Shown here: one piece after another, positions 1-5,144 of the stretch
Layout: the number at the start of each line of letters is the position of its first letter
Numbering within the stretch: the stretch's first letter is position 1
Assembly (NCBI GenBank): GCA_026786335.1
Contig: JAJAYG010000356.1
Span: 1 to 5,144, forward strand
Origin: Chitinophagales bacterium
GTDB lineage: Bacteria > Bacteroidota > Bacteroidia > Chitinophagales > UBA10324
DNA: 5,144 bases
Reading direction: 5' to 3'
Position numbers and translations under genes: made by a program
Notes under the pieces: model-generated
Told to the model about the DNA's origin: nothing
What the model saw: the letters and a program-made list of their open reading frames with translations, nothing else
Databases searched by the model: none

Positions 1-259
1 CCAGAATGTCGCGATTTGTTTCCTCCACTGATAAATTCCTGCCCGAATGAACAAGTTCATTCGTACGGGCGGGCATTACCCCATTTTCATCATCAAAGAT
101 TCTGAGGTTTACAATTTTATTACTGAGCCATTCTGTATCTGCCAGTGAATCTGCATCTTCAATTCCCAATAGTACCAATAGCCCTTCTCCAATCTGAGAA
201 TGTATTTTTCCCTTAATTGAAACTGAAGATTTTTTAACTCTTTGGATAACAGCACGCAT
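1..259 (-). CDS. dtd: D-aminoacyl-tRNA deacylase, N-terminal part, with a 12-residue in-frame insertion
   Basis: Cytoplasmic enzyme of the DTD family, which hydrolyses D-amino acids (classically D-Tyr) and glycine from mischarged tRNA. The ATG at 257-259 opens a frame of 86 complete codons that runs off the left edge. Residues 1-62 follow the family closely: the MRAVIQRVKKSSVSI opening strand, IGEGLLVLLGIE (23-34), then NKIVNLRIFDDENGVM (47-62). The family normally continues directly with Asn-Leu-Ser-Val. Here residues 63-74 (PARTNELVHSGR) are inserted first, after which NLSVEETNRDIL (75-86) resumes the family pattern. The insert coincides exactly with the palindrome at 38-73. The SQFTL and GPVT catalytic motifs should lie beyond the edge, so I cannot tell whether the gene is intact. 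No Shine-Dalgarno is seen; the start follows an A-rich stretch, usual in Bacteroidota. It lies downstream of rsgA on the same strand, 111 bases away across a repeat cluster. Identity is secure; function with the insert is uncertain. Confidence 0.93.
   Translation of the reverse strand, partial: MRAVIQRVKKSSVSIKGKIHSQIGEGLLVLLGIEDADSLADTEWLSNKIVNLRIFDDENGVMPARTNELVHSGRNLSVEETNRDIL
38..73. repeat. 36-bp palindromic element inserted in frame in dtd
   Basis: Reading the plus strand, the left arm is CCTGCCC (38-44) plus GAATGAAC (45-52), the loop is AA (53-54), and the right arm is GTTCATTC (55-62), a four-base bulge GTAC (63-66), then GGGCGGG (67-73). All 15 arm positions pair, one as a G-U wobble (40 with 71). 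The palindrome covers exactly the 36 bases that encode the 12 residues absent from typical DTD proteins, and it has no stop in four of the six frames, including the one used. No target-site duplication is evident at its edges. I infer a small insertion element, similar in concept to Rickettsia palindromic elements. That it is dispersed elsewhere in the genome is not shown by this window, which holds only one copy. Confidence 0.8.
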
Positions 260-272
260 ATTTTTTTAATTG

Positions 273-366
273 GCAGATGTGATAATTCGCAAATGTGATG
301 ATTAAAAAGTGTGATGATGATTGAACTCAATAATTATCACATCTGCTGATTTGCTAATCATCACAT
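273..366. repeat. Intergenic cluster of interleaved inverted repeats between rsgA and dtd
   Basis: The 111-base gap between rsgA and dtd is almost filled by variants of a GATGTGAT-like unit. The 15-mer at 273-287 (GCAGATGTGATAATT) is the exact reverse complement of 332-346. The 12-mer at 293-304 (ATGTGATGATTA) is the exact reverse complement of 355-366. The arms are in order A, B, A', B', so the two pairings interlock instead of nesting. A further related unit (GTGTGATGATGATT) lies at 309-322. The layout resembles low-complexity palindromic intergenic repeats that I recall from other Bacteroidota genomes, though this is from memory. In RNA it could fold downstream of rsgA and act as a stability element or attenuator before dtd, but no T-tract follows, so I do not call it a terminator. 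Confidence 0.75.
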
Positions 367-370
367 CATT

Positions 371-1297
371 TCAGTCATAAATTTTTTCATCCGTCTTTAA
401 CTCATGCATGATTGAGAGATAATTTTGGTAGCGGCTCAAAGCTATCTCACCACTTTCAACTGCATCCTTTACTGCGCACTTAGGTTCATTGATGTGTAAG
501 CAATTGTTGAATTTGCAATCGTGCAAATGTTTTTCCATCTCGGGAAAAAAATGACTGACTTCACTTTCTTTAAAATCCAAAATGCCGAATTCTTTTATTC
601 CGGGAGTGTCAATAATGAAACCTCCGAAAGGCAATTCAAACATTTCGGCGAATGTGGTGGTGTGTTTTCCTTTTTCATGAAAGCCGCTTAGTTCGCCTGT
701 GCGCAAATTAATTTCGGGAACAATGGCAATGATGAGTGTTGATTTACCTACGCCGCTGTGGCCTGCAATGAGTGTAATTTTATTCGTCATCATTTCTTTT
801 ACGTCATTCACATGAAAACTTTTTTCGGCCGAAGTAAGAACGACTTTGTAACCGCAGGCAGAATAAATTTTTTCCCACTCAGCAGCCATTCGCAATTCCT
901 TTTCATTATACAAATCCATTTTGTTGAGCAGCACAATACAGGGAATGTGATAAGCAGTTGCAGTAACTAAAAAGCGGTCAACAAAACCTGTTGATGTTCG
1001 CGGCTGCGCAATGGTTGCCATCACAAATGCCTGATCAATGTTGCAGGCAAGAATGTGTTCTGCAGTTCTGTTGCGTGATGATTGGCGGATGATGTAATTA
1101 TTTCTCGGCAACACTTCACGAATCACCGCGTCACCATCATCCCGGTCAACCATTACCAAATCGCCGATGTTTACAGGGTTCGAAGTGCGGCGTTGTATCA
1201 GTCGCATTTTTCCTTTCACTCTTGCTTCTACGGTTGTTCCGTCTTCCAACCTCACATTGTACCAACTGCCTGTAGATTTAGTTACCCTGCCTTTCAT
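371..1297 (-). CDS. rsgA: Ribosome small-subunit-dependent GTPase A (RsgA/YjeQ)
   Basis: Circularly permuted GTPase that acts in late maturation of the 30S ribosomal subunit. The protein has 308 residues, normal for the family. An N-terminal OB-fold region covers roughly residues 1-70. It is followed by the G domain in permuted order: G4 NKMD at 125-128, G5-like TSAEK at 155-159, the G1 P-loop GHSGVGKST at 179-187, the switch region GKHTTT at 210-215, and G3 DTPG at 230-233. The C-terminal zinc-binding module shows Cys261, Cys266, His268 and Cys274. All diagnostic residues are present and no insertion is visible. The ATG at 1295-1297 is preceded by an A-rich stretch without Shine-Dalgarno. 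It starts 20 bases after the pcrB-like stop, so co-transcription is likely. The gene ends with TGA at 371-373, directly against the repeat cluster. Confidence 0.97.
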   Translation of the reverse strand: MKGRVTKSTGSWYNVRLEDGTTVEARVKGKMRLIQRRTSNPVNIGDLVMVDRDDGDAVIREVLPRNNYIIRQSSRNRTAEHILACNIDQAFVMATIAQPRTSTGFVDRFLVTATAYHIPCIVLLNKMDLYNEKELRMAAEWEKIYSACGYKVVLTSAEKSFHVNDVKEMMTNKITLIAGHSGVGKSTLIIAIVPEINLRTGELSGFHEKGKHTTTFAEMFELPFGGFIIDTPGIKEFGILDFKESEVSHFFPEMEKHLHDCKFNNCLHINEPKCAVKDAVESGEIALSRYQNYLSIMHELKTDEKIYD

Positions 1298-1317
1298 TTG
1301 ATTTTTTTAGAATGCAC

Positions 1318-2070
1318 TTATGCAAATTCCGATTTGTGAATTGCATCTGACATTTGAAAAATTATTTCAGGATTTTTTTCTGCTGCTGTTCCTATCACAA
1401 TAATATCGGCGCCCGATTTACAAAGTGCCAATGCCTTTTCGGGTGAAGAAATTCCACCACCGACAATAATGGGTACATCAACATTTTCAGCAACTCTGTG
1501 CACCATGTTTTCACTCACACAATTATTTGCGCCGCTACCCGCTTCGAGATAAATTAATTTTAATCCAAGCATTTCACCAGCCATTGCTGTGCTCATTGCA
1601 ATATCATCTTTGTGATAAGGGATGGGAAATGTGTTGCTGATGTAAGAAACAGTAGTTGCATTTCCACCATCAACTAAAATGTAACCGGTTGAAATTATTT
1701 CCAATTCACTCTCGCGCAGTGCTGCTGCTGCAATCACTTGCTGGCCAATTAACAAATCAGGATTTCTTCCGCTAATAAGCGAGAGTAATAAAATTCCATC
1801 GGCATTGGAATGAATTTGTGACGGGCTGCCCGGAAAAATAATCACCGGTACTTCGCAGTAACTTTTAATTACATCGCAACATTCTGCAATGCTGTCGTTG
1901 ATGAGTAAACTGCCGCCAATAAAAAAATAATCAACACCTGCTTTTACAGAAATGTCAATTGTTTTAATGAGTGATTCGGGCGTTACTTTATCGGGGTCGA
2001 TTAGTACAACAAATTTTTTCTGCTTGTTTGCTTTGGCTGCAAGCAGGCGATGGTAGATATTTTTTTTCAT
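1318..2070 (-). CDS. Geranylgeranylglyceryl phosphate synthase family protein (PcrB-like, group II)
   Basis: TIM-barrel prenyltransferase of the PcrB/GGGP synthase family, which joins sn-glycerol-1-phosphate to a polyprenyl diphosphate. The 250-residue protein contains IDPDK (24-28), IGGS (51-54), FPGSPSQ (79-85), the long conserved LLSLISGRNPDLLIG (95-109), STGYILVDGG (127-136), YLEAGSGA (174-181), VGGGIS (203-208) and IGTAAEKNP (226-234). The glycine-rich stretches form the phosphate-binding site. The LSLISGRNP and STGY patterns match the bacterial group II enzymes known from Bacteroidota, for which GGGP synthase activity has been shown in some members; chain length cannot be read from sequence here. 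I chose the ATG at 2068-2070. A TTG-initiated extension to 2133 would run through the promoter elements and add residues the family lacks. The gene is the first downstream of the 2071-2170 intergenic region and probably leads an operon with rsgA. Confidence 0.93.
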   Translation of the reverse strand: MKKNIYHRLLAAKANKQKKFVVLIDPDKVTPESLIKTIDISVKAGVDYFFIGGSLLINDSIAECCDVIKSYCEVPVIIFPGSPSQIHSNADGILLLSLISGRNPDLLIGQQVIAAAALRESELEIISTGYILVDGGNATTVSYISNTFPIPYHKDDIAMSTAMAGEMLGLKLIYLEAGSGANNCVSENMVHRVAENVDVPIIVGGGISSPEKALALCKSGADIIVIGTAAEKNPEIIFQMSDAIHKSEFA

Positions 2071-2090
2071 GGGCGGGAAAAATGATTTGT

Positions 2091-2121
2091 CAAACGTAAA
2101 TGAATTATTGACAAAGTCAAA
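2091..2121 (-). promoter_or_regulatory. Bacteroidota-type promoter, proximal, for pcrB-like gene and rsgA
   Basis: On the minus strand, TACGTTTG (2098-2091) is a perfect match to the Bacteroidota -7 consensus TAnnTTTG. TTTG (2121-2118) lies 19 bases upstream, as expected for the -33 element. Initiation would fall near 2080-2084, leaving a leader of only about 10-15 bases before the ATG at 2070. A small inverted repeat, TTGAC-AAA-GTCAA (2108-2120), lies between the two elements and overlaps the -33 element; it could be an operator, but it is short enough to occur by chance. Confidence 0.6.
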
Positions 2122-2147
2122 CTTACCGCGCAACTTTCTTTTCCAAA
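2118..2147 (-). promoter_or_regulatory. Bacteroidota-type promoter, distal, overlapping the proximal one
   Basis: On the minus strand, TAAGTTTG (2125-2118) also matches TAnnTTTG perfectly. TTTG (2147-2144) is 18 bases upstream. The TTTG ending this -7 element is the same tetramer that serves as -33 for the proximal promoter, so the two are tandem and share bases. Either or both could drive the pcrB-like gene. The assignment rests only on consensus matches. Confidence 0.5.
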
Positions 2148-2170
2148 GTATAAAATGAATTTATGAAGAT

Positions 2171-3766
2171 TTAATAAACCTTTTTACCTCCTATAAAAGT
2201 TGACTGAACTTTTATGATCGACAGTGCTGATGAAATTGTTTCAAACGGGTTTTTATCAAGCACAATAAAGTCAGCAAATTTTCCTGTCTCAATACTTCCT
2301 CGATTATTTTCATCACCATTTGCAATCGCACTGCCCATGGTGTAAGCAAACAATGCTTCTTCAACTGAAATTTTTTCAGTGGCAGCAATTACATTTCCTG
2401 CAATATCTTTTCTTTCAACAGCAGATTGAATGCAAAGCATGGGATTAAAATCTTTTACCACCGGCGCATCGGTTGAGAGCGAAAGATTGATTCCATAATT
2501 CAAAATTGTTTTGCATGGGTAAACATAACTCAGATAGGCATCGTCTAATGATTCAATAAAATTTTTACCGAGTTCGTAGAGAAAAATTGGTTGCATTACT
2601 GCGCTCACATTCATGCGCTTCATGTCTTCCAAATTTTTTTGCGAAGGAAGGCCAACGTGTTCGAGGCGATGAGGCACCACCCCGGCCCTCCTCAAAGATG
2701 AGGGAGTTGCTGACGCATTTATTCCTTCGTATACTTTTAGAACAAGGTTAAGCGCTGCATCACCGATTGCATGTGTAGCTATTTTGAAACCTGCTTGTTG
2801 TGCTTCTAAGGCAAGTTGGAAAAACAAATTTTCTTCGAGTCGCAATACTCCATAATCATTTGAATTTTTGTAAGGCCTTTTCAGCGCTGCAGTTTTTCCG
2901 CTTAAGCCACCATCAGCAAAAAACTTTACGGTATTTACATTTAAAAAATCAGAGTTAAATAATTTTGGAAGAGGAAGTGCTTTGGTTGCACCATCGGGCA
3001 ATCGAATGGGAATCGCATTCACTCTCACTTTTAATTCATCATTTTTTTCCATTGAATAATAAACCTCGAGTAAGTCGGGCATTACAGCGGGATCGGTTGC
3101 TGAAGTAATTCCAAGTTTAAGAAATTCTTTTTGCGCTGCATTGATCATCACTTTGTATTGATCAGCATTGTATGCCTGAATTTTATTCATCACCAATCCC
3201 AACGCCGTTTCTGTGAAGTGACCTTTCAGCTCACCACTTTCAAATTTTTTTATTTCTCCACCTGCAGGAGTTTGACTTTGGGAATTTATTCCTGCGAGTT
3301 CAAGTGCCTTTGAATTTACAATCAACTGATGTGCGCAGGTTCTAATTACAGCAACGGGTCTATCGCTTATTACTTTATCCAAATCAAATTTTGTCGGCAT
3401 TCTTTCATCGGGGAATAATGCTTCATTAAAACCTCTCGCCTGAATCCATTCTAACTGCGGATTTTTTTGCGCATAATCAAAAATGCGTTGCTGCATTTCA
3501 TCAATGCTTCTTACACCTCGCAAGTCAAGCATGTAAGTAAGCAGATTGCCTACTTTCCAAATATGAATGTGGGCATCATTAAATCCGGGAAGAACAGTTT
3601 TGTTATTGAGTGTTTCGAGTTTCGTATTCGGAGTTCGCAAAGCGAGAACTTCTTCATTACCCCCGACGGCAACAATTTTTCCATGCGCAATTGCAAAAGC
3701 ATTTGCAAAAGGATTTTCCTTATCCTGGGTAAAAATATTTCCGTTGCAGAATATTTTGTCGATCAT
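2171..3766 (-). CDS. YtcJ-like amidohydrolase family 3 protein
   Basis: Metal-dependent hydrolase of the amidohydrolase superfamily, family 3; relatives include N-substituted formamide deformylase and uncharacterised YtcJ proteins. The substrate cannot be predicted. The 531-residue length is typical. The N-terminal beta-sandwich (1-60) ends in the characteristic KTVLPGFNDAHIHIW (56-70), whose His66 and His68 are metal ligands. CAHQLIVNSKAL (144-155), KFFADGGLSG (281-290, with the family Lys at 281), THAIGDAALN (331-340), HRLEH (366-370) and STDAPV (431-436, catalytic Asp433) follow in family order. The C-terminal NRGSIETGKFADFIVLDKNPF is the usual closing sandwich segment. No signal peptide or membrane segment is seen, so it is probably cytoplasmic. 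Residues about 354-364 (TPSSLRRAGVV) are unlike the family and coincide with a palindromic GC-rich segment. The ATG at 3764-3766 lies 5 bases after the toxin pseudogene, suggesting that transcription may enter from that side. Confidence 0.92.
   Translation of the reverse strand: MIDKIFCNGNIFTQDKENPFANAFAIAHGKIVAVGGNEEVLALRTPNTKLETLNNKTVLPGFNDAHIHIWKVGNLLTYMLDLRGVRSIDEMQQRIFDYAQKNPQLEWIQARGFNEALFPDERMPTKFDLDKVISDRPVAVIRTCAHQLIVNSKALELAGINSQSQTPAGGEIKKFESGELKGHFTETALGLVMNKIQAYNADQYKVMINAAQKEFLKLGITSATDPAVMPDLLEVYYSMEKNDELKVRVNAIPIRLPDGATKALPLPKLFNSDFLNVNTVKFFADGGLSGKTAALKRPYKNSNDYGVLRLEENLFFQLALEAQQAGFKIATHAIGDAALNLVLKVYEGINASATPSSLRRAGVVPHRLEHVGLPSQKNLEDMKRMNVSAVMQPIFLYELGKNFIESLDDAYLSYVYPCKTILNYGINLSLSTDAPVVKDFNPMLCIQSAVERKDIAGNVIAATEKISVEEALFAYTMGSAIANGDENNRGSIETGKFADFIVLDKNPFETISSALSIIKVQSTFIGGKKVY
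2675..2710. repeat. Probable palindromic repeat within the amidohydrolase coding sequence
   Basis: On the plus strand CTCCTCA (2688-2694), loop AAGA (2695-2698) and TGAGGGAG (2699-2706, one G bulged) form a hairpin beside a GC-rich arm CACCACCCCGGCC (2675-2687). Composition differs sharply from the surrounding AT-rich gene. It encodes roughly ATPSSLRRAGVV, immediately before HRLEH. Family members, recalled from memory, have about 12 residues between the preceding YE-like position and this motif, against 18 here. I recall similar CTCCCTCCTTT...GGAGGGCCGGGGTGG sequences as common intergenic repeats in Bacteroidota, but could not search for them. The exact boundaries are approximate. Confidence 0.55.
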
Positions 3767-3771
3767 AATAA

Positions 3772-4032
3772 TCAGAAACGATAAACGTCTTTACGATGTC
3801 CAATCTTTTGAACTTCAATTATCTTTATTACGTCTTCGATAATATATATAATACGATAGTCGCCAACTCAGATTCTATTTGCATTAATCGCACTTCCCGA
3901 TAATTTTTTGCAGCCAACCGGACGGGGATTTTCTTACAGCTCATCAATTGCCCCCCCAATTCGTAATTGCATTTTTCTATGAAGTTCCTTTAGTTCTTTT
4001 TAAGCAGATCTACGAAACTTAACTTTATACAT
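3772..4032 (-). pseudogene. RelE/ParE-family toxin, inactivated by three in-frame stops
   Basis: Reading from the ATG at 4030-4032 gives 86 codons to a final TGA at 3772-3774, with internal stops at codon 11 (TAA, 4000-4002), codon 33 (TAA, 3934-3936) and codon 55 (TGA, 3868-3870). Across these stops one frame clearly encodes a RelE-type mRNA interferase: MYKVKFRRSA at 1-10, then KELKELHRKMQLRI, ENPRPVGCKKLSGS (34-47), VGDYRIIYIIED (56-67) and GHRKDVYRF (78-86). Arg60, Arg80 and Tyr84 match conserved RelE-family positions. Length is normal and no frameshift is needed. The parental codons were probably Glu/Lys, Lys and Arg (CGA to TGA), by family comparison. The start overlaps the antitoxin end by 8 bases, the standard arrangement of a toxin-antitoxin operon. 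No functional toxin can be made. Confidence 0.88.
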
Positions 4033-4225
4033 GCTGTCTCTTCCTATTCAACTTTAGGTTCTTCTTCACTTGTTCCCATGAAATCGATTCTTCATCTTTC
4101 CGAAGTTCAATAGTAATAAGATCAAAAATATCTTCCCATAGTTCTGAATTCGCTAAAGTCTTAAGTTCTATTTGAACATAGCTCTTATTCGAAGTTTCAT
4201 CTTTTAAAAATGTAACACCTTTCAT
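4025..4225 (-). CDS. Putative antitoxin of a RelE/ParE-type toxin-antitoxin pair
   Basis: Small protein of 66 residues beginning MKGVTFLKDETSNKSYVQIEL and ending SISWEQVKKNLKLNRKRQHV. It is acidic in the middle and basic at the C-terminus. The combination of a short beta-like N-terminus, a central predicted helix (about 27-44) and a terminal SxSWExVKxxL segment is common among antitoxins that pair with RelE/ParE toxins; in such proteins the C-terminal part wraps the toxin. I do not recognise a specific named family. The main support is position: it directly precedes and overlaps the RelE-like pseudogene by 8 bases. I chose the ATG at 4223-4225. A TTG at 4246 would add seven residues and begin 2 bases after the gabT stop, but the ATG gives the more typical MKGVTF start. 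The reading frame is intact, so it is now an orphan antitoxin, perhaps transcribed from gabT. Confidence 0.75.
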   Translation of the reverse strand: MKGVTFLKDETSNKSYVQIELKTLANSELWEDIFDLITIELRKDEESISWEQVKKNLKLNRKRQHV

Positions 4226-4248
4226 ATCAAAATTAATATTAGTCAAAA

Positions 4249-5144
4249 TTAGAAATTTCTTTTCTCATGTGCTCTTGCAATTGCATCTTCCAAAACTTGT
4301 AACCCTTCTTTCAACTGTTCATCAGTCATTACAATCGGTGGAAGTAAGCGAATACAATTGCTGAACAATCCTGCACGAATCATGAGCACACCATGTGCAA
4401 CAGCATCGCGAATAATTTCAAGGGTGAGATCAGCATCAGGTTCTTTAGTGCTTTTATCTTTCACAAATTCTATCAAACGCATTGCACCTACTCCGCGAAC
4501 ATCACCTACGAATTTATATTTCGATTTCCATTCTTCTAAAGTTTTGCGAATTAATTCGCCCACTTCATTTACGCGTAATAAAAATTCTTTCGATGCTAAA
4601 ATTTTCACAGCTTCAATGGCTGCAACACAAGCGATCGGATTTCCTCCATACGTTCCTCCTACTCCACCGAGATGCGGCGCATCTAAAATTTCTGCTTTGC
4701 CGGTGATGGCACTGATCGGCATTCCTGCTCCAATAGATTTTGCCAGGCAATAAATATCTGCTGTTACATTTGAATGTTCACTGGCAAAAAATTTTCCGGT
4801 ACGCGCTGCACCACATTGAATCTCATCAAAAATTAATACAATACCATGCAGATCACAAACGCTTCTTAGTTTTTCTAAAAACTTTTTTGGGATGGAAATG
4901 AAACCCGCTTCACCTTGTATGGGTTCAATAATAATAGCAGCAACAGATGCAGGATCAACCTGCGAAATCATTTGTGTATCAAATTGCTGAATGCAGAAAT
5001 CAATGTACTGCTCATCATTCATTTGATTGGGCTTGCGATACATATTGGGCGCAGGCAGGCGAACAATGTCACTCACAAAAGGACCAAATCCTTTTTTGAA
5101 CAAACCGTATTTACTGGTGAGTGAAAGCGTAAGCAATGTTCTTC
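4249..5144 (-). CDS. gabT: Class III PLP aminotransferase, probable 4-aminobutyrate aminotransferase (N-terminus missing)
   Basis: Fold-type I, class III pyridoxal-phosphate aminotransferase. The GabT subgroup converts 4-aminobutyrate and 2-oxoglutarate to succinate semialdehyde and glutamate. The window contains the C-terminal 297 codons; the gene enters from the right edge. The visible part begins with RTLLTLSLTSKYGLFKKGFGPF, the stretch that follows FHG in GabT proteins. IIEPIQGEAGF precedes IFDEIQCGAARTGKFFASEH, which contains the cofactor-binding Asp-Glu-x-Gln. LAKSIGAGMP provides the Schiff-base lysine, whose codon is at 4738-4740. GGVGGTYGGNPIAC is the Thr/Gly-rich phosphate-binding segment, strongly GabT-like. 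The C-terminus has GDVRGVGAM and GVLMIRAG.FSNCIRLLPP, as in the family. The DEIQCGAARTG variant (Cys and Ala-Ala where DEVQTGFGRTG is common) is a modest divergence. Another omega-aminotransferase specificity is possible. The stop is TAA at 4249-4251. Confidence 0.9.
   Translation of the reverse strand, partial: RTLLTLSLTSKYGLFKKGFGPFVSDIVRLPAPNMYRKPNQMNDEQYIDFCIQQFDTQMISQVDPASVAAIIIEPIQGEAGFISIPKKFLEKLRSVCDLHGIVLIFDEIQCGAARTGKFFASEHSNVTADIYCLAKSIGAGMPISAITGKAEILDAPHLGGVGGTYGGNPIACVAAIEAVKILASKEFLLRVNEVGELIRKTLEEWKSKYKFVGDVRGVGAMRLIEFVKDKSTKEPDADLTLEIIRDAVAHGVLMIRAGLFSNCIRLLPPIVMTDEQLKEGLQVLEDAIARAHEKRNF

Noticed and set aside
109..330. An open minus-strand frame overlapping the start of dtd and the repeat cluster.
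   Set aside because: Its first part is translated repeat DNA and the remainder is dtd read out of frame.
273..366. A CRISPR array or tRNA-like structure in the rsgA-dtd gap.
   Set aside because: The repeats are inverted, irregular, and lack unique spacers of constant length; there is no tRNA fold or CCA-adjacent stem.
2071..2133. A TTG-initiated N-terminal extension of the PcrB-like protein by 21 residues.
   Set aside because: The extension runs through two consensus promoters, is unlike the family, and the ATG at 2070 gives the normal length and start.
2193..2215. A perfect 9-bp hairpin (ATAAAAGTT-GACTG-AACTTTTAT) near the end of the amidohydrolase gene, considered as a terminator.
   Set aside because: It lies inside the coding region, is AT-rich, has no adjacent T-tract, and the encoded residues match the family's normal C-terminus.
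3605..3650. The RTPNTKLETLNN segment of the amidohydrolase, considered as another repeat-derived insert.
   Set aside because: The DNA looks somewhat repetitive, but its length matches the usual family linker before KTVLPGF, so no insertion is indicated.
3951..3957. A seven-base C/G homopolymer suspected of causing a frameshift in the toxin gene.
   Set aside because: The family pattern continues in the same frame at the expected spacing on both sides, so no indel is needed.
3772..4032. Stop-codon recoding or readthrough producing a full RelE-type toxin.
   Set aside because: The internal stops are of two kinds (TAA and TGA) with no common context, and the other genes here end normally with TAA or TGA, so ordinary nonsense mutation is simpler.
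4358..4753. A long open frame on the plus strand opposite gabT, and similar plus-strand frames opposite rsgA and the amidohydrolase.
   Set aside because: They are antisense to strongly family-matching genes, their translations resemble no known protein, and they have no promoter or start context.

Overview
The window looks like chromosomal DNA from a member of the Bacteroidota, probably Chitinophagales/Sphingobacteriales-like. The basis is the AT-rich coding style, the absence of Shine-Dalgarno sequences before starts, TTTG/TAnnTTTG promoter elements, and a bacterial group II geranylgeranylglyceryl phosphate synthase. Every gene I can support lies on the minus strand, so transcription runs from the right edge to the left edge. 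The taxon is inferred; no rRNA or other definitive marker is present.

In transcription order the layout is: (i) 5144-4249, most of a class III aminotransferase resembling 4-aminobutyrate aminotransferase (gabT), with its N-terminus off the right edge; (ii) 4225-3772, a type II toxin-antitoxin pair, an intact 66-residue antitoxin overlapping by 8 bases a RelE/ParE-type toxin gene that carries three in-frame stop codons and is therefore a pseudogene; (iii) 3766-2171, a YtcJ-like family 3 amidohydrolase beginning 5 bases after the dead toxin; (iv) 2170-2071, a short intergenic region with two overlapping Bacteroidota-type promoters; (v) 2070-1318, a PcrB/GGGP synthase family protein; (vi) 1297-371, the ribosome-assembly GTPase RsgA; (vii) 370-260, an intergenic repeat cluster; (viii) 259-1, the first 86 codons of D-aminoacyl-tRNA deacylase (dtd), running off the left edge.

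The genes do not form one pathway. pcrB and rsgA are 20 bases apart and probably share the promoter at 2091-2147, with dtd downstream. rsgA and dtd both serve translation (30S maturation and proofreading of D-aminoacyl-tRNA). gabT, the toxin-antitoxin remnant and the amidohydrolase are tightly packed and may be read together.

The most unusual feature is small palindromic DNA inside coding sequence. In dtd, a 36-base near-perfect palindrome at 38-73 adds exactly 12 codons, splitting the family's conserved Met-Asn-Leu-Ser stretch between Met and Asn without breaking the frame. A second, unrelated palindromic GC-rich segment near 2675-2710 lies in frame in the amidohydrolase just before the metal-site HRLEH motif. 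A third repeat family fills the dtd-rsgA gap. Together they suggest a genome colonised by short palindromic elements that can be tolerated as protein-coding insertions, comparable in principle to the Rickettsia palindromic elements. The dispersed-repeat status of each needs a genome-wide search.
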